This document shows, in pieces, positions 1-10,545 of a stretch of DNA of 64,000 nucleotides. How positions within the stretch are numbered: position 1 is the stretch's first letter; the number at the start of each line of letters is the position of its first letter. The notes below the pieces were generated by a model. It was given only the letters and a program-made list of their open reading frames with translations. It ran no database searches and was not told the origin of the DNA. The stretch is from Panax quinquefolius (taxonomy: Eukaryota; Streptophyta; Magnoliopsida; Apiales; Araliaceae). Position numbers and translations under genes: made by a program. The stretch lies in the NCBI GenBank assembly GCA_020205615.1, contig CM035151.1, positions 48,853,836 through 48,917,835 of the forward strand, written 5' to 3'.

Positions 1-285
1 GTTGGTCGTATCCAACTACAGTTCAGGTATTGTAACGACCTAGGGTCCCCCTTGTGTGGAGGATTCAGCATGCACCGGTATTTTTGGACCCTGATTGGAC
101 TGGTGTAATTCTTTGAGTAGAATAGCCAAATATGTAATTTGTTTGCTTAATCCGTTGAATTCTTTGCGAGAAACTGGATTATGTTCAGTCTGGTCAGATG
201 ACGACATGATTGACTGTAGGCATGTAGCCTTTTTGGATTTTGACCGGGTAGTAGTTCCGATTGGTTCCCTACGAAAGGCTTGCAT
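1..285 (-). pseudogene. Tat-1 gag, N-terminal part (Ogre/Tat-type gypsy), runs off the left edge
   Basis: Start of the structural polyprotein of a minus-strand LTR retrotransposon. The open frame starts at the ATG at 285 (MQAFRREPIG) and stops at 40. It aligns with the gag start of Tat-2 near 49251-49490: both have a basic TR(S/L)KSKK segment, a VSR(K/E)EF motif, a run of aliphatic residues before LLKE/FLKE, and an E-S-(S/F)-T-x-x-G motif. The stop at 40 falls where the Tat-2 frame continues, so this copy is probably disabled unless the frame resumes outside the window. Position supports the call: leader, primer-binding site and LTR follow in the expected order to the right. The capsid-like domain would lie beyond the left edge. 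Confidence 0.7.
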
Positions 286-941
286 AGTTTAGTCGTTAGG
301 GAATGTGTATAATAACATGCTATGTGATGTGTCCATTTTAGGAATTTTATCCTGCAAAACGGATGTCAGTTGTTTGTAGCATGTTAATTAAAATATGTAT
401 GTGTACACATTTCTTCATATTTCTCATTACATGGAGATAGATATAGAATGAAATTACAAGTAATTGTGTTTACAAGTAATTGAAATGAGAGAGTATGAAG
501 AGACTTTCCTCCATTTTGGGTTTATCAGAGGCTGACCTATCTTATGTTACTCTCGCGACTTTTTAGCATGAACGTTCCCAAATCATCGCAATCTACTTGA
601 CTGGAAGTTAATCCGGTCTTTCAACAGGAGCGAATTTGGGTGGTGCTTTTCCTGAGCCTCGGAGAATTAGTCTTCTCACGAGTCCAGTAATCAAACACCG
701 ACAGGATAGCCTCCTAGTGGAGGCACCACACAACATACATTCAAATACATCGAGTCTCACCGTATGAAAATGATGACATTTGAGAAGCACTAATATCACA
801 AGCAGTTATGGTGCGAGGCACTAAGTGCAATAAGAAAATGCATTCGTACACATTCATCATAAATGTAAATGCAACATCCACACACAAGCAGATCACAGTT
901 TTGAAAAGATTGTAATAGCGGCTTAAGTCCTCTTATTGTAT
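286..941 (-). other. Tat-1 untranslated leader
   Basis: Non-coding leader between primer-binding site and gag on the minus strand. It is collinear with the leader of Tat-2, which survives in three pieces (37018-37086, 46354-46509, 48801-49250) separated by two insertions. This copy therefore shows the uninterrupted order. Short frames within it have no family resemblance. Confidence 0.7.
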
Positions 942-959
942 TCCCCAGCAGAGTCGCCA
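942..959 (-). other. Tat-1 primer-binding site (tRNA-Arg-like)
   Basis: Minus-strand TGGCGACTCTGCTGGGGA lies two bases from the LTR end. Ogre/Tat elements are known for a tRNA-Arg-type PBS beginning TGGCGACTC; assignment to a particular tRNA is from family knowledge and was not checked. The same site is at 37000-37017 in Tat-2. Confidence 0.75.
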
Positions 960-1794
960 CCTATCGACGTCGGGATTTTTAGATGTCCCTTTCCGTTACT
1001 TGGTCTTTGGTGTTCTCATTTTAGGTGAGATTTGTTTGAAAAAACAAGTGAAAAAGATCCGACGTGTATAATGTCAACGATGTGACTGTTAAGAGTCGCC
1101 AGTTGGTTTTTTAAATGGTTATACCAACACAACCGAGAAAAGGTTTGCACATTGACCCAGTGATGTGACACTGCTAAACGGGTCGGTGAAACCGAGATTC
1201 GTTAGGGTTCGAGGACTTGGTTATGCGGAGGGAAGGTGTTAGGCACCCCCCGACATCCATGTTACCATGGTGACCGCCTCTTTTCAAGAAACTATTATCT
1301 AAATGTGTGTGTGTGGGTCATTGTGCTGTTATTTGGAAGTAGTGCAAGGCCTCGTTCGCACCTATATACACAGGGTTTGAATTTATGTAAATATTCAATT
1401 TTAAGCAAGATATGGTAGTGATGTTTTATAAAGGAGGTTTTTCAAACCCTGATGCTCAATAGTAATTGAGACCTTTTACACTCCCATTTTATTAAGTGTT
1501 TGGCTTGGTTGATTTTATTTTACAGATGCGAAGCATCCGTACGAAAATAATGTACAAAATAATGCCGACTTCCTCGTGGGTATGAGAACCATCTGAGGAA
1601 ATTCAGACATTGCAGAATAATTTACAAGCTACTTACAGCTGAAAATGTCCATCACGGGAACCGAATCTAGATCCAATGGGTTGAATCTGTGATCACATGA
1701 TTCCTAGGTGCACATGATACCGTAATTTGTATAAAACCGGTAAGCAGGTATATATATAAAAGCTGTAAATATATATATATACAGACATGATCAC

Positions 1795-2061
1795 CAACCA
1801 CGAAGCACCTCCATGGGGGATCAGAAATGTAAATAAAGTTGTAAAAGATATCAACCGCCACGGAGGAAACTCCATGTGGGACAAAACGTAAATAAAGCTG
1901 TAAATACGGTCAACCGCCACGAAGGGAACTCCAGGCGGGACGAAATATAAATAAAGCTATACAAAGCAATCAACTGCCACGAAGTAAACTCCAAAAGTGT
2001 ATGAAATATAAAGAAAGCGGTAAAGCGATCAACCACCACTTAAGTGAACTCCGTGTGGGAC

Positions 2062-2062
<1 letters not shown>
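1795..2062 (-). repeat. 62-bp tandem repeat in Tat-1 LTR
   Basis: About four diverged copies of a unit of roughly 62 bp, each with a core like CAACCGCCACGAAG, then AACTCCAGG(C/T)GGGACGAAA and a TAAATAAAG tail. The same array lies in Tat-4 (59985-60243) and, in the opposite orientation, in Tat-2 (35995-36150). Confidence 0.8.
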
Positions 2063-2063
<1 letters not shown>

Positions 2064-2108
<45 letters not shown>

Positions 2109-2169
2109 AAATAGTAAACGCACTGGATGTAAAATTCAAAGCTCATCGAACAAAGTCCGAAATATTAGC

Positions 2170-2239
<70 letters not shown>

Positions 2240-2379
2240 CAAGTGAATGCATCGGATGTAAAATCTGTGCTCATCGAACAAAGTCCAATGAAGAGCTCAT
2301 ATATATAAGTATATATATATATATAAAGCTATAAACGCACTGCATCAAGTTCAGCTCATCGAACAAAGTTCGAACAAAG

Positions 2380-2452
<73 letters not shown>

Positions 2453-2505
2453 CAATAAAGGCTCCTGCATCAAGTCAGGCTCATTGAACAAAGTTCGACA
2501 CACGC

Positions 2506-2555
<50 letters not shown>

Positions 2556-2615
2556 CAAATAAACGCCTATACCAAAGTCTAGCTCAATCGAGGCATAACT
2601 CAATAATGTTAGTCA

Positions 2616-2677
<62 letters not shown>
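2064..2677. repeat. Compound (TA)n array with conserved 60-bp spacers
   Basis: Five long (TA)n tracts (2064-2107, 2172-2237, 2382-2451, 2509-2552, 2615-2677) alternate with related blocks of about 60-90 bp containing GCTCATCGAACAAAGT and often the palindrome TCGAACAAAGTTCGA. The unit has amplified as block plus TA tract. It lies downstream of the TATA box on the element's strand, so it should be transcribed. Confidence 0.85.
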
Positions 2678-2679
<2 letters not shown>

Positions 2680-2985
2680 ATCGAATGAAATCACTGAATC
2701 AAAGTCCGAGCAAAAGCAAGCAACACGTCTCTCAACGTGAAAAAGGGTGTGTGCATAGATGAAGAAAAAGGTTTTGAAGTGTGTGAGAAGGCTTACAGTT
2801 GACTGCCAAAGAAGATTTCTATATCTTTAAAGTGGGTAAACATTGGCTTTTGTAGTTTCAAAAGAGGCTATATATGAGCTCACAAGTGTTTAAAATGAGA
2901 AAGTACACTGCATGGGGAGAGTGCAGAGCAAATTGGGCAGGGCTTCCTCGTTATTTTCTCTTGTAAAATGGGCACCCCAAGCCCT

Positions 2986-2994
2986 CTATTTATA
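2986..2994 (-). promoter_or_regulatory. TATA box of Tat-1 LTR
   Basis: Minus strand TATAAATAG, followed by the conserved AGGGCTTGGGG segment. The motif is intact here and in Tat-4 (61330-61338) but degenerate in Tat-2 and the solo LTR. It marks the likely U3/R boundary. Confidence 0.55.
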
Positions 2995-3377
2995 GATGAA
3001 GTAGCCGTAGGTGTACCAGAGACAACCTGGGTGGGCCCAAGTTTCTCAGGTCTAGTCGTCTCGTAGTACGTGCACTCGAGCACTGTAATATCCACTCAAA
3101 CTTTCAAAAGTATAATCCGGGCATCCGATTGAGGTATACAGGACCTATTTCGGACCGCCGTTGTCGAGAGTTATACAATAGCATGGGATTAGAGTTTGTA
3201 CGAAGTCATTGAAGATGGGACGATGCCCTCCGGTCTTCAAGCTTCAACTTTCATCTGTTACCCCGCACAATAGTCACTCGGGATTGGTTAGTCTTGTGGG
3301 ACATCGTTGGGTAGAGATGTTGAGATGACGTGGCGTGGCATTGCTTTGGCTAGATGACGATGTTGCCCCTCGCCGGT

Positions 3378-4130
3378 GTTATCGCTGGTTTGGGCTGATA
3401 AAGCAGACGTTGCTCAGCTTTTGCTAAGATTGGACTGCTGCATTTGTTGAAGGTCCTCATTGTTATCTTTGAGGTGTGTCTGTCTTCCCGGTGTTATCGC
3501 CGGGTTGGTACAGAGTATCTCGTTGTGAGCGCCGAGATTGAAGTTGGTTGCATTTGAAACAAGCATTTCCAGGGTTATCGCCGAAACTGCATTCCTTGGG
3601 GTTATCACCAAGGTTGGTGGCTATTCCCATGGTTGGGACTGAGACTGGATACCTCGGGGTTATCTCCGAGATTAATCAACCTTCTCTGGTGTGTGTTCCG
3701 GTATTGGATCTGCACGCCTAGGGGTTATATCCAAGGTTGGAATTATTATTCCCGATTGTGTTACGGGGTTGATCTTTGAACTTTCGGTAGTATCCTAGAT
3801 GGATTGTCTTTCGTAGTAGTCTGAGTATCTCGTTATGAAATACCGAGATTGAAGCTTGTTGCATTTGAAACAAGCATTTTCGGAGTTATTGCCGAAACTG
3901 CATTCCTTGGGGTTATCACCAAGGGTGGTGGCTATTCCCATGGTTGGGATTGAGACTGGATACCTCGGGGTTATCTCCGAGATTAATCGGCCTTCTCCTG
4001 TGTGTGTTTCGGTATTGGATCTGCACGCCTCGGGGTTATATCCGAGGTTGGAATTGTTACTCCCAGTGTGCTCTGAGGTTGATGCTGAACTTCCGGTAGT
4101 ATCCAGTATGGATTGTCTTTCAGGGTTCCC
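3378..4130 (-). repeat. U3 hairpin array with GTTATC loops
   Basis: At least ten short inverted repeats share a loop close to GGTTATC while their arms differ: CCTTGG...CCAAGG (3593, 3905), CTCGG...CCGAG (3651, 3961), CCCGG...CCGGG (3488), TTTCGG...CCGAAA (3880) and CCTCGG...CCGAGG (4026). Units are roughly 50-70 bp apart. The same series occurs at 48390-48640 and 61736-62100. Function unknown. Confidence 0.75.
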
Positions 4131-4199
4131 TCTTAAAAGACGAATCTGTCCTCTCTGCAATGTTAGTGACAGCAGTACAGAAAATTTTGAGTGTCTACA

Positions 4200-5236
4200 A
4201 CTGTCATATCAAGCCATAAGTAAAGAGCCCCGAGCCTTTCACTGGTGACTTCCAAGTCTTGGAATGCATTGAAGCCAGACTTTATCAATGTGACGTGATA
4301 TCCAAGTCTTGGATGAGATTCGGATGAGAGTCATAGTTTTGAATGATATTTATATTGTTAATAAATTTCTTGACGTATTCTCTGAAGAACTTCCTGGCCT
4401 ATCCCCAAAGCGTGAAATCGAATTTTGTATTGGCCCTAGCAAAAAACCCATTTCTAAAACCCTCAAATTTTTATTTACCCAAAACGAACGTAACATGCGC
4501 CAAAGACGTTGGCTTGAGTTGTTGAAGATTATGATAATACCATTCAATACCATCCTATAAAAAAAAGCGAACGTGGTAGCTGACGCATTGAGTAGAAGAT
4601 CGTATGCGGTTACAAGTTCGACGTCGTTAACACAAAGACCCATTTCGTACTAATAATGGAGTTAGAGTTAAAGACTCTAGAGACCCACGTGATGATGTCA
4701 AATATACGTGTAGAACCGACGTTAATCGATAAAGTTAAAGTTGCTCAAGCTACAGACTCGGAGCTGATGAATATGAAGAAGAAGGTTCAAGAATGCATTA
4801 TTCTAGAAGCAGGAGTCAATAAAGAGAAGGAATATCAACCCTTGATTTTATTGGTCTATTTGAAATCCTTGATCGAGTAGGAACTTTGGCCTATAGACTC
4901 GCTTTATCGCCAAGTATGTCGCGTGTTCATAACATTTTTTTCACGTATCGATGTTACGTAAATATATGGGCGACCCAAACCACATTATTGAATTAGAACT
5001 AGATGAGATAATAGAAGATTTAACATAGAGGTGATACCTGTTAAAAACTTAGATAAGAAGGATCATATTTTACTCTCGAAGGTTATACCTCAAGTCAAAG
5101 TTCTGTAGAGAAACCACGATGTTGAGGAAATGACCTGGGAGTTAGAATCTAAAATGAAGTCAAGGTATCCTCACCTCTTCGACATACTAGGTACGTACCC
5201 TAATTTTGAGGATGAAATTTCATAAGAAGGGGAGGT
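4200..5236 (+). pseudogene. Chr-1 pol remnant (chromovirus-type gypsy)
   Basis: Heavily deleted polyprotein. Recognisable in order: the start of RT at 4360-4450 (DVFSEELPGLSPK, then KPISK), a jump straight into the end of RNase H at 4470-4540 ([20 protein letters not shown]), the linker ANVVADALSRRSYAV, an integrase N-terminal stretch to about 4810, then a jump to the integrase C-terminus (GLFEILDRVG... LSPSMSRVHN at 4845-4935) and a chromodomain-like tail near 5130-5180 (MTWELESKMKSRYPHLF). RT catalytic core, most of RNase H and the integrase catalytic core are missing. The upstream part is cut off by Tat-1. Several stops and frameshifts: dead copy. Confidence 0.8.
5224..5236 (+). other. Chr-1 polypurine tract
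   Basis: AAGAAGGGGAGGT directly abuts the TGTAAGACC start of the 3' LTR, as expected for the plus-strand priming site of LTR elements. Equivalent tracts are at 31032-31044 and, on the minus strand, 15155-15167. Confidence 0.75.
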
Positions 5237-6245
5237 TGTAAGACCCCAACTTTTATGAATAAAGATTAATTTTTCTCGAAACATATTTTTGAATATTATG
5301 GTGTGGATTTGATATAATGTTATAGTTATGGCTAATATTTACAAATTTTGTAAAGTAAGCAAGTTGTTATAAAATATTCGATTGGTTGGAGAGTATTCGT
5401 TTTAACATGGAATATTCGTACGACGGCACAATCATTGGTGGATCCCACAACGAAATTATTGTCGGAGTTAGAAAATGACAGAAATATCTTTTTATAAAAA
5501 TAACGGCAAAAGTTTTATCGTTAAACTGTTAAACTACCTTGTGGTAAAAGTACAGTAATACGCGTGGTTGCATAGTAGCACACGATATTGATTGTTGATG
5601 CTTACGTGAGAAGTCACTCAGTTATACTCAATTATTGCTACAGTAATTGTTGTAGAATATCTCTTATATTATTGATTCAATTATTGTTATAGTATCATCT
5701 GTATAATATTTTATATTATTAAATCCATAATTGAGACGACAAAGGTATTCATATTATTATTTGCATTATTAACGATGTCTAGAAAGTTCTGTCGAGGAAA
5801 GGGGTTTGGTCACCTAATTATGGGCCAATAGGGAGAAATCCTTATCGGAAAGCCCCCTCTTTCTTTGGAATGATCTAGTTGTTAAATATTGTGAGTTATA
5901 ATATTAATGATGAATAAGTTTGTGTTGATTAAAGATTAAATTGTTGATAAAAATATTTCTTTTGTGTTGGGATTATTAGTGTTAGTGGAAATCGACATTT
6001 ATTTTGATAATAAATTATTTCTGGATGTTAAATTGACCAAACGGGCAATTAATCGGATAAATGAGCAATTAATTGGTATTGGTTCACATGTATGGAAATA
6101 TTGATTCACATACATGTACAATTAGGGGAGGTGGTGCAAGATTGATAATACTTGAAGAACTAAATTAAAATTGGAGGTAAAGATGAAGGTACTATACTAT
6201 AATAATTCGAGCCCTAATCGTGCAATTATCGAAACTATGTTTTCG

Positions 6246-6254
6246 TATAAATAG
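6246..6254 (+). promoter_or_regulatory. TATA box of Chr-1 LTR
   Basis: TATAAATAG about 1.0 kb into the LTR, followed by CTTATTCTTC-type pyrimidine-rich leader. The same position holds TATAAATAG in the Chr-3 and Chr-4 LTRs. Confidence 0.55.
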
Positions 6255-6650
6255 AAGCTTATTCTTCTTTCATTCTCACCAATTCACTAAGCCTCACAAG
6301 AGAAATTATAGAGAGAGAATCTATAGAGAGAAAGAAGAAGAGTTTTTTGCTACTTCACTATTCCAGTATTCAGTCTTCTTCTAAGGTAAGGGGTATTATT
6401 TCTTTCGTATTCGTAGGAGATATTATTTTTGTTCAATATTTGTATGAAATAATATTTTCTTCCATACCCTATAGTATGTAAGTAATATTATTTTGTCTTG
6501 TATTCCTGATTATACCCTCATTTTGTTAAAGTATTGCTTCTATACTCCGTAAAATTAGTAGAATATCCTTGAAATTTGCGCTTCATCTACTATCATTTCA
6601 CATGGATATTTTTCTGCACATTCTTGTTAAATTTTAAGCTTTTCATGCCA

Positions 6651-6866
6651 GAGTACTGTTCATGGGTACTATTCATTTATACGATACTATTCATAAAGTA
6701 CTATTCACGGGTACTATTCACAAAGTACTATTCATAAAGTACTATTCATGAAGTACTATTCACGGGTAGTATTCATAAAGTACTATTTACGGGGTACTAT
6801 TCCTGAAGTACTATTCACGTGGTACTATTCACTCAGGTACTATTCACCCGGAGTACTATTCATTAC
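6651..6866 (+). repeat. GTACTATTCA tandem repeat
   Basis: About 13 tandem copies of a 15-18-bp unit built on GTACTATTCA(C/T) with variable linkers (GGG, AAA, GAA). A 13-15-bp version, TTACTATTCACGAG, is in the Chr-4 LTRs (26926-27016, 32703-32790) and its complement GAATAGTAACTC in Chr-2 and Chr-3. Confidence 0.85.
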
Positions 6867-7944
6867 AAAAAAATTGATTTCTTTTCAGTCCAAATCATTT
6901 TTGGTACAATATTATTCTTGAATTTTACTCCACAAAGCAGTATCATGTTGATAATTTGGACATTATTGAATTCTAGATAAATTAAATTATAAATCTTTAA
7001 AATTTATCCTTTCTTTCATTTAATTGAATTCTTATATCATTGTCATCATCCATATGCTTTTATTGTGATAATAGTCGTCTTCGGCCAAGGGTGCAAAGAT
7101 GAACTGTTGATTGATATGATTATGACCAGAGATTATTCGGTATAATCATGACCTGTAGTGTTATAAGTGATGTGGCTTATTTATTGAGCTAATTAAGTCT
7201 GAGTGACAGTTGTTGGTATGATCATGACCATGCGTTCTCTTCGGTCAAAGGTGCTGAGATGAATTGTTGTACGTTTAGCATGTTCATGACCATTGGTGAA
7301 AACACGAATATTCTTGGCCCGTAGTGCATGGATAATTCGTGGTAGTGATACTAATGAATATCCTTGGCCTGTAGTGCATGAATAATTAAGTGATGTGGAT
7401 TATTTATCAATCTGAGTCTCAGCGATAAAATTGATGACAAACTTTTAAAACATAGAAGATGGTAGATATCATTCTCTACTTGACTCTTCTAATAGATTTC
7501 TTATTCCACTGCAGTTTTTGATCTAAAACTTGTTGTCTATTGTATTCTATCAGTTGTTATATTGTTGAAGGCTAACGATACTTTATTCTGTATTATCTTA
7601 GTCATAATATTTCTTACTGGGCTAGTTGAGCTCACCTTTTTCTTCAATGTTCTCTTCAGGAAATGAGAATATAGCTGGGACTAGTCAATGAATTGAGTAA
7701 TGGTTCAAGATGGTGGCTATAGTAGACCTCACTAGCTATTTTTATAAAATAGTGTGATAATAATTGTAATGAGGACTCTATTTGAGTTTGAATACTGTCT
7801 AGAGGACAATATTCGTGTAAAAACTCAGCTATTGTGTTATCGTATTTTGCACGACTGTTGTATAATTAAGTTTGTATTTATTTGTTGTACCATGTATTTG
7901 GCGACTCAGAATGGGTGATGTATACCTATTTTGGGGGCTTCACA

Positions 7945-9205
7945 AAGCCTCCCAAGGAAGCTTAGCCACCTCATAGCTGGCCAAACCACCCACATGGGTT
8001 GCCCCATGGGTTTTACCCAACCACTTGACCCACGGTTCGACTCACGGGTTCAATTCTTGGTTTGGGCTTAAAATTAATTTAAATTGGGCCTAACTTTGGG
8101 CTTGATTTTAATTATTTTTGGGCATTGATATAAATCTTCATTGGGCCTTATTCAATATTTATTTAGGCTTGGCAAAGTCCAAGTCCGTTAACCAATAGTC
8201 AATCTTGACTTTGGTTGACCAAAACTTTGACTTCTCGTACTCTTTTTGTATATACTTCATATAATATTCGTATTATACGTCGTATCATTCTCCGTATTAT
8301 ACTTGTACAATACATTATATTATACTCTTATTCTTTCTAGTATAATAACTTTCTTATTATACGTAATAACTCTTTTATTCAATTTTTTTCACTTTCCCTA
8401 ACAATCTCAATTTGAGTATGCGGGCGAAAATCGCGTTTGCCATAGCTGAATTATTATTGGATAATCCATTTTTTCTCAGAATTCTATCATTATGTATTTC
8501 TCGAAAATTCAAAAATAATTCCCGAGCAGAAATGGATGAACAATGTTTTTTTAGAAATTTCTCAAAAAACTTTTATTTTTGTCTTGGAAATTCATATTCT
8601 TTATTTCTAGCACATAACCAGAATCCTAACCATGTCCATTTGTTCTAGGTCACAGAACGACCTATACCTTTCTTACTCATTATAATAAACATATAATCTC
8701 ATTTTATTCAATATAATCCAATAAAATTAATTTACATTAAAGTTTGATTTTCTCGGTCATTAAAATTGATAAGGGAATAATTGGCACTTTATTTTTAATA
8801 AGTAGCCATTTTTAGCATTACAAATGAGACCAGTTATATAACATTGAATGTTATGCTAATGGTTATGTTTGTTTATTCATATTGGTTTATTAATGTTTAT
8901 ATAGCGATAATACTGTGTTGGTTTATGTGTTTGCATATAGATGGATATTATGTTGGTTTATATATATTAGTTGTGCATGTGTTGGGATATAAAGAATGAA
9001 CTAGATGTTTATATATACTGTTGTGTCTTGGGATATAAAACACGTACAGTTTTTTTGAAAAATCTAGAAAATAGGCTATATTTTTTTTAATTTAATAATC
9101 AACAACCGCAAGCGGTCGCTGATGAATATATGCGATGTGGATGGTGTCAAGGAGCTTTCGACCACACCGGTTGATAATTATGGTCGCTACCACGTTGGCC
9201 ACGTC
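7945..9205. other. Unassigned AT-rich sequence
   Basis: No gene or element recognised. 7990-8180 has repeated TTGGGC words and stretches typical of plant non-coding or transposon DNA. 9095-9120 holds the palindrome ACCGCAAGCGGT, a form often seen near DNA-transposon ends, but no matching partner end was found. The 78-codon frame at 8412-8648 has no recognisable domain and I do not call it. Confidence 0.5.
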
Positions 9206-10317
9206 TGTGACAACCCCAAAACATGTCCATTCCATCCAACCCATTCTGAGTCGCCAAATACATGGTACAAAAAACAACTACAACTTTATTACAACAATTA
9301 TCATGCAAAATACAACAACTCATGTGTTGTGAGTTTTGATACAAATATATATATCAACTGTGACTCTTGACACCAACTTGGGTAGCACGTCACCATGACA
9401 TCTTACATAAAGGTATAGTCAAAAACTATTTTAGAAATTAAAATCTTTGGGAAGTGCTCAAGAAACCTTCGTATACGGGAGGCCATGCTTCAGGTTATGA
9501 TAGATATCATATGGCCACGTAATTATCCTTGGTTGATCTAATAGACCCCAAAGAAAAATGAGAAGATTACTATCATATTCTTCCCAATGGTGAGTCTTCT
9601 CTTGACATATCATTATCTCCACTATCTCTAATTGAGAATTATACTTCAAACAAATACCAAGATTATATAGGTAGTGCTCGTAAATATACTCAACAAGTGG
9701 ATGAGCACAACCCTGTCTTATGATGACACGAGGTGGTATGTCATTAGACATCTTGTATGATAGTGGCAAAACACCCTTCCAACGTTGGGTTCGCCTCACC
9801 CTAGTTGATTCACCAAATATAACTACTAAATTATGACCACCGCTCTATTCCCTCATACTCCCCCGCCGAATCTACCCGGCTACACTCTTATTACACGAAA
9901 GGAATTGTGAAGCAAAAGGGTGAGCACAATTAGCTCAGTAAAGAATATCATGACTAAAGATAATTAAATTATCAATAGCCTTCATCAATAATAAATCAGA
10001 GATTTATAACATATGGTAGATGATAAAAATTTCAACCATAATTGCAGCGGAACGAGTAATCCATTAGAAGAGTCAAATAGACCATAAAGTCTATTATCTT
10101 CTCTATGTAAAAAATCCACCAACAATATTTTATCCTTGTAACATCAATCAACAGTTCTGGTCCACAATCATATGAATAACTCATAATCATAATTGTGATT
10201 CTAAATTTCTCTTCGCCTCCAGGACGAAGATAATTTTCATCACATGTCTTTACCTGAAACATCAAAGATTATGGTTATACCAAATCACTGTTCCTGTTTA
10301 TAATCATACTAACAATT

Positions 10318-10545
10318 TCATCTTTGCACTACGGGCCAAAGATATTCATCAACAGCACCATCTTTTGCTCTACAGCCAAAGATATTCAACAACAGTCATC
10401 TTTGCACTACGGGCCAAAGATATTCATCAACAATTCATCTTTTGCACTACAGCCAAAGATATTCCTCAACAGTTCATATTTGCACTACCGGGCCAAATAT
10501 ATTCATCAATAGTTCATATTTGCACTACATGCCAAATATATTAAT
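10318..10545 (-). repeat. 36-bp tandem repeat in Chr-2 LTR
   Basis: About six copies of a unit like TTTGCACTACGGGCCAAAGA followed by TATTCATCAACA. Shorter versions (GGCC(T/C)GTAGTGCAAAGATGA on the other strand) occur in Chr-1, Chr-3 and Chr-4 LTRs near 7100-7400, 12900-13000 and 27350-27490, so it is a family-wide LTR module that expanded here. Confidence 0.8.

Larger units (their letters stand above)
962..4199 (-). repeat. Tat-1 5' LTR (3.24 kb)
   Basis: On the minus strand the LTR opens TGTAGACACTC (at 4199) and closes ...CGACGTCGATA at 962, two bases before the PBS; the usual final CA is mutated to TA. Relatives are the Tat-2 LTR (34743-36997), the solo LTR (46510-48795) and the Tat-4 LTR (59380-62250). 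From U3 towards U5 it holds the hairpin array, a TATA box, (TA)n units and a 62-bp repeat. To its right Chr-1 pol resumes at once, so Tat-1 inserted into Chr-1; the matching left part is outside the window. Confidence 0.85.
5237..7944 (+). repeat. Chr-1 3' LTR (2.71 kb)
   Basis: Starts TGTAAGACCCCAAC after the polypurine tract and ends TTTGGGGGCTTCACA. Same family as the Chr-3 LTRs and Chr-5 (shared block around ACGCGTGGTTGCATAGTAGC). Contains a TATA box (6246-6254) and a 15-18-bp tandem repeat (6651-6866). The other LTR would lie left of the window. Confidence 0.85.

Noticed and set aside
2044..2238. Open frames rich in IYIYIY (also 47350-47597, 60154-60854, 60957-61181)
   Set aside because: Translations of (TA)n microsatellites; no start context or family similarity.
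8412..8648. 78-codon plus-strand frame rich in Phe/Asn
   Set aside because: No recognisable domain, no promoter or codon bias, AT-rich surroundings; treated as chance.
9458..9799. 113-codon minus-strand frame inside the Chr-2 LTR
   Set aside because: Lies wholly within an LTR that has no coding counterpart in related LTRs; no family similarity.
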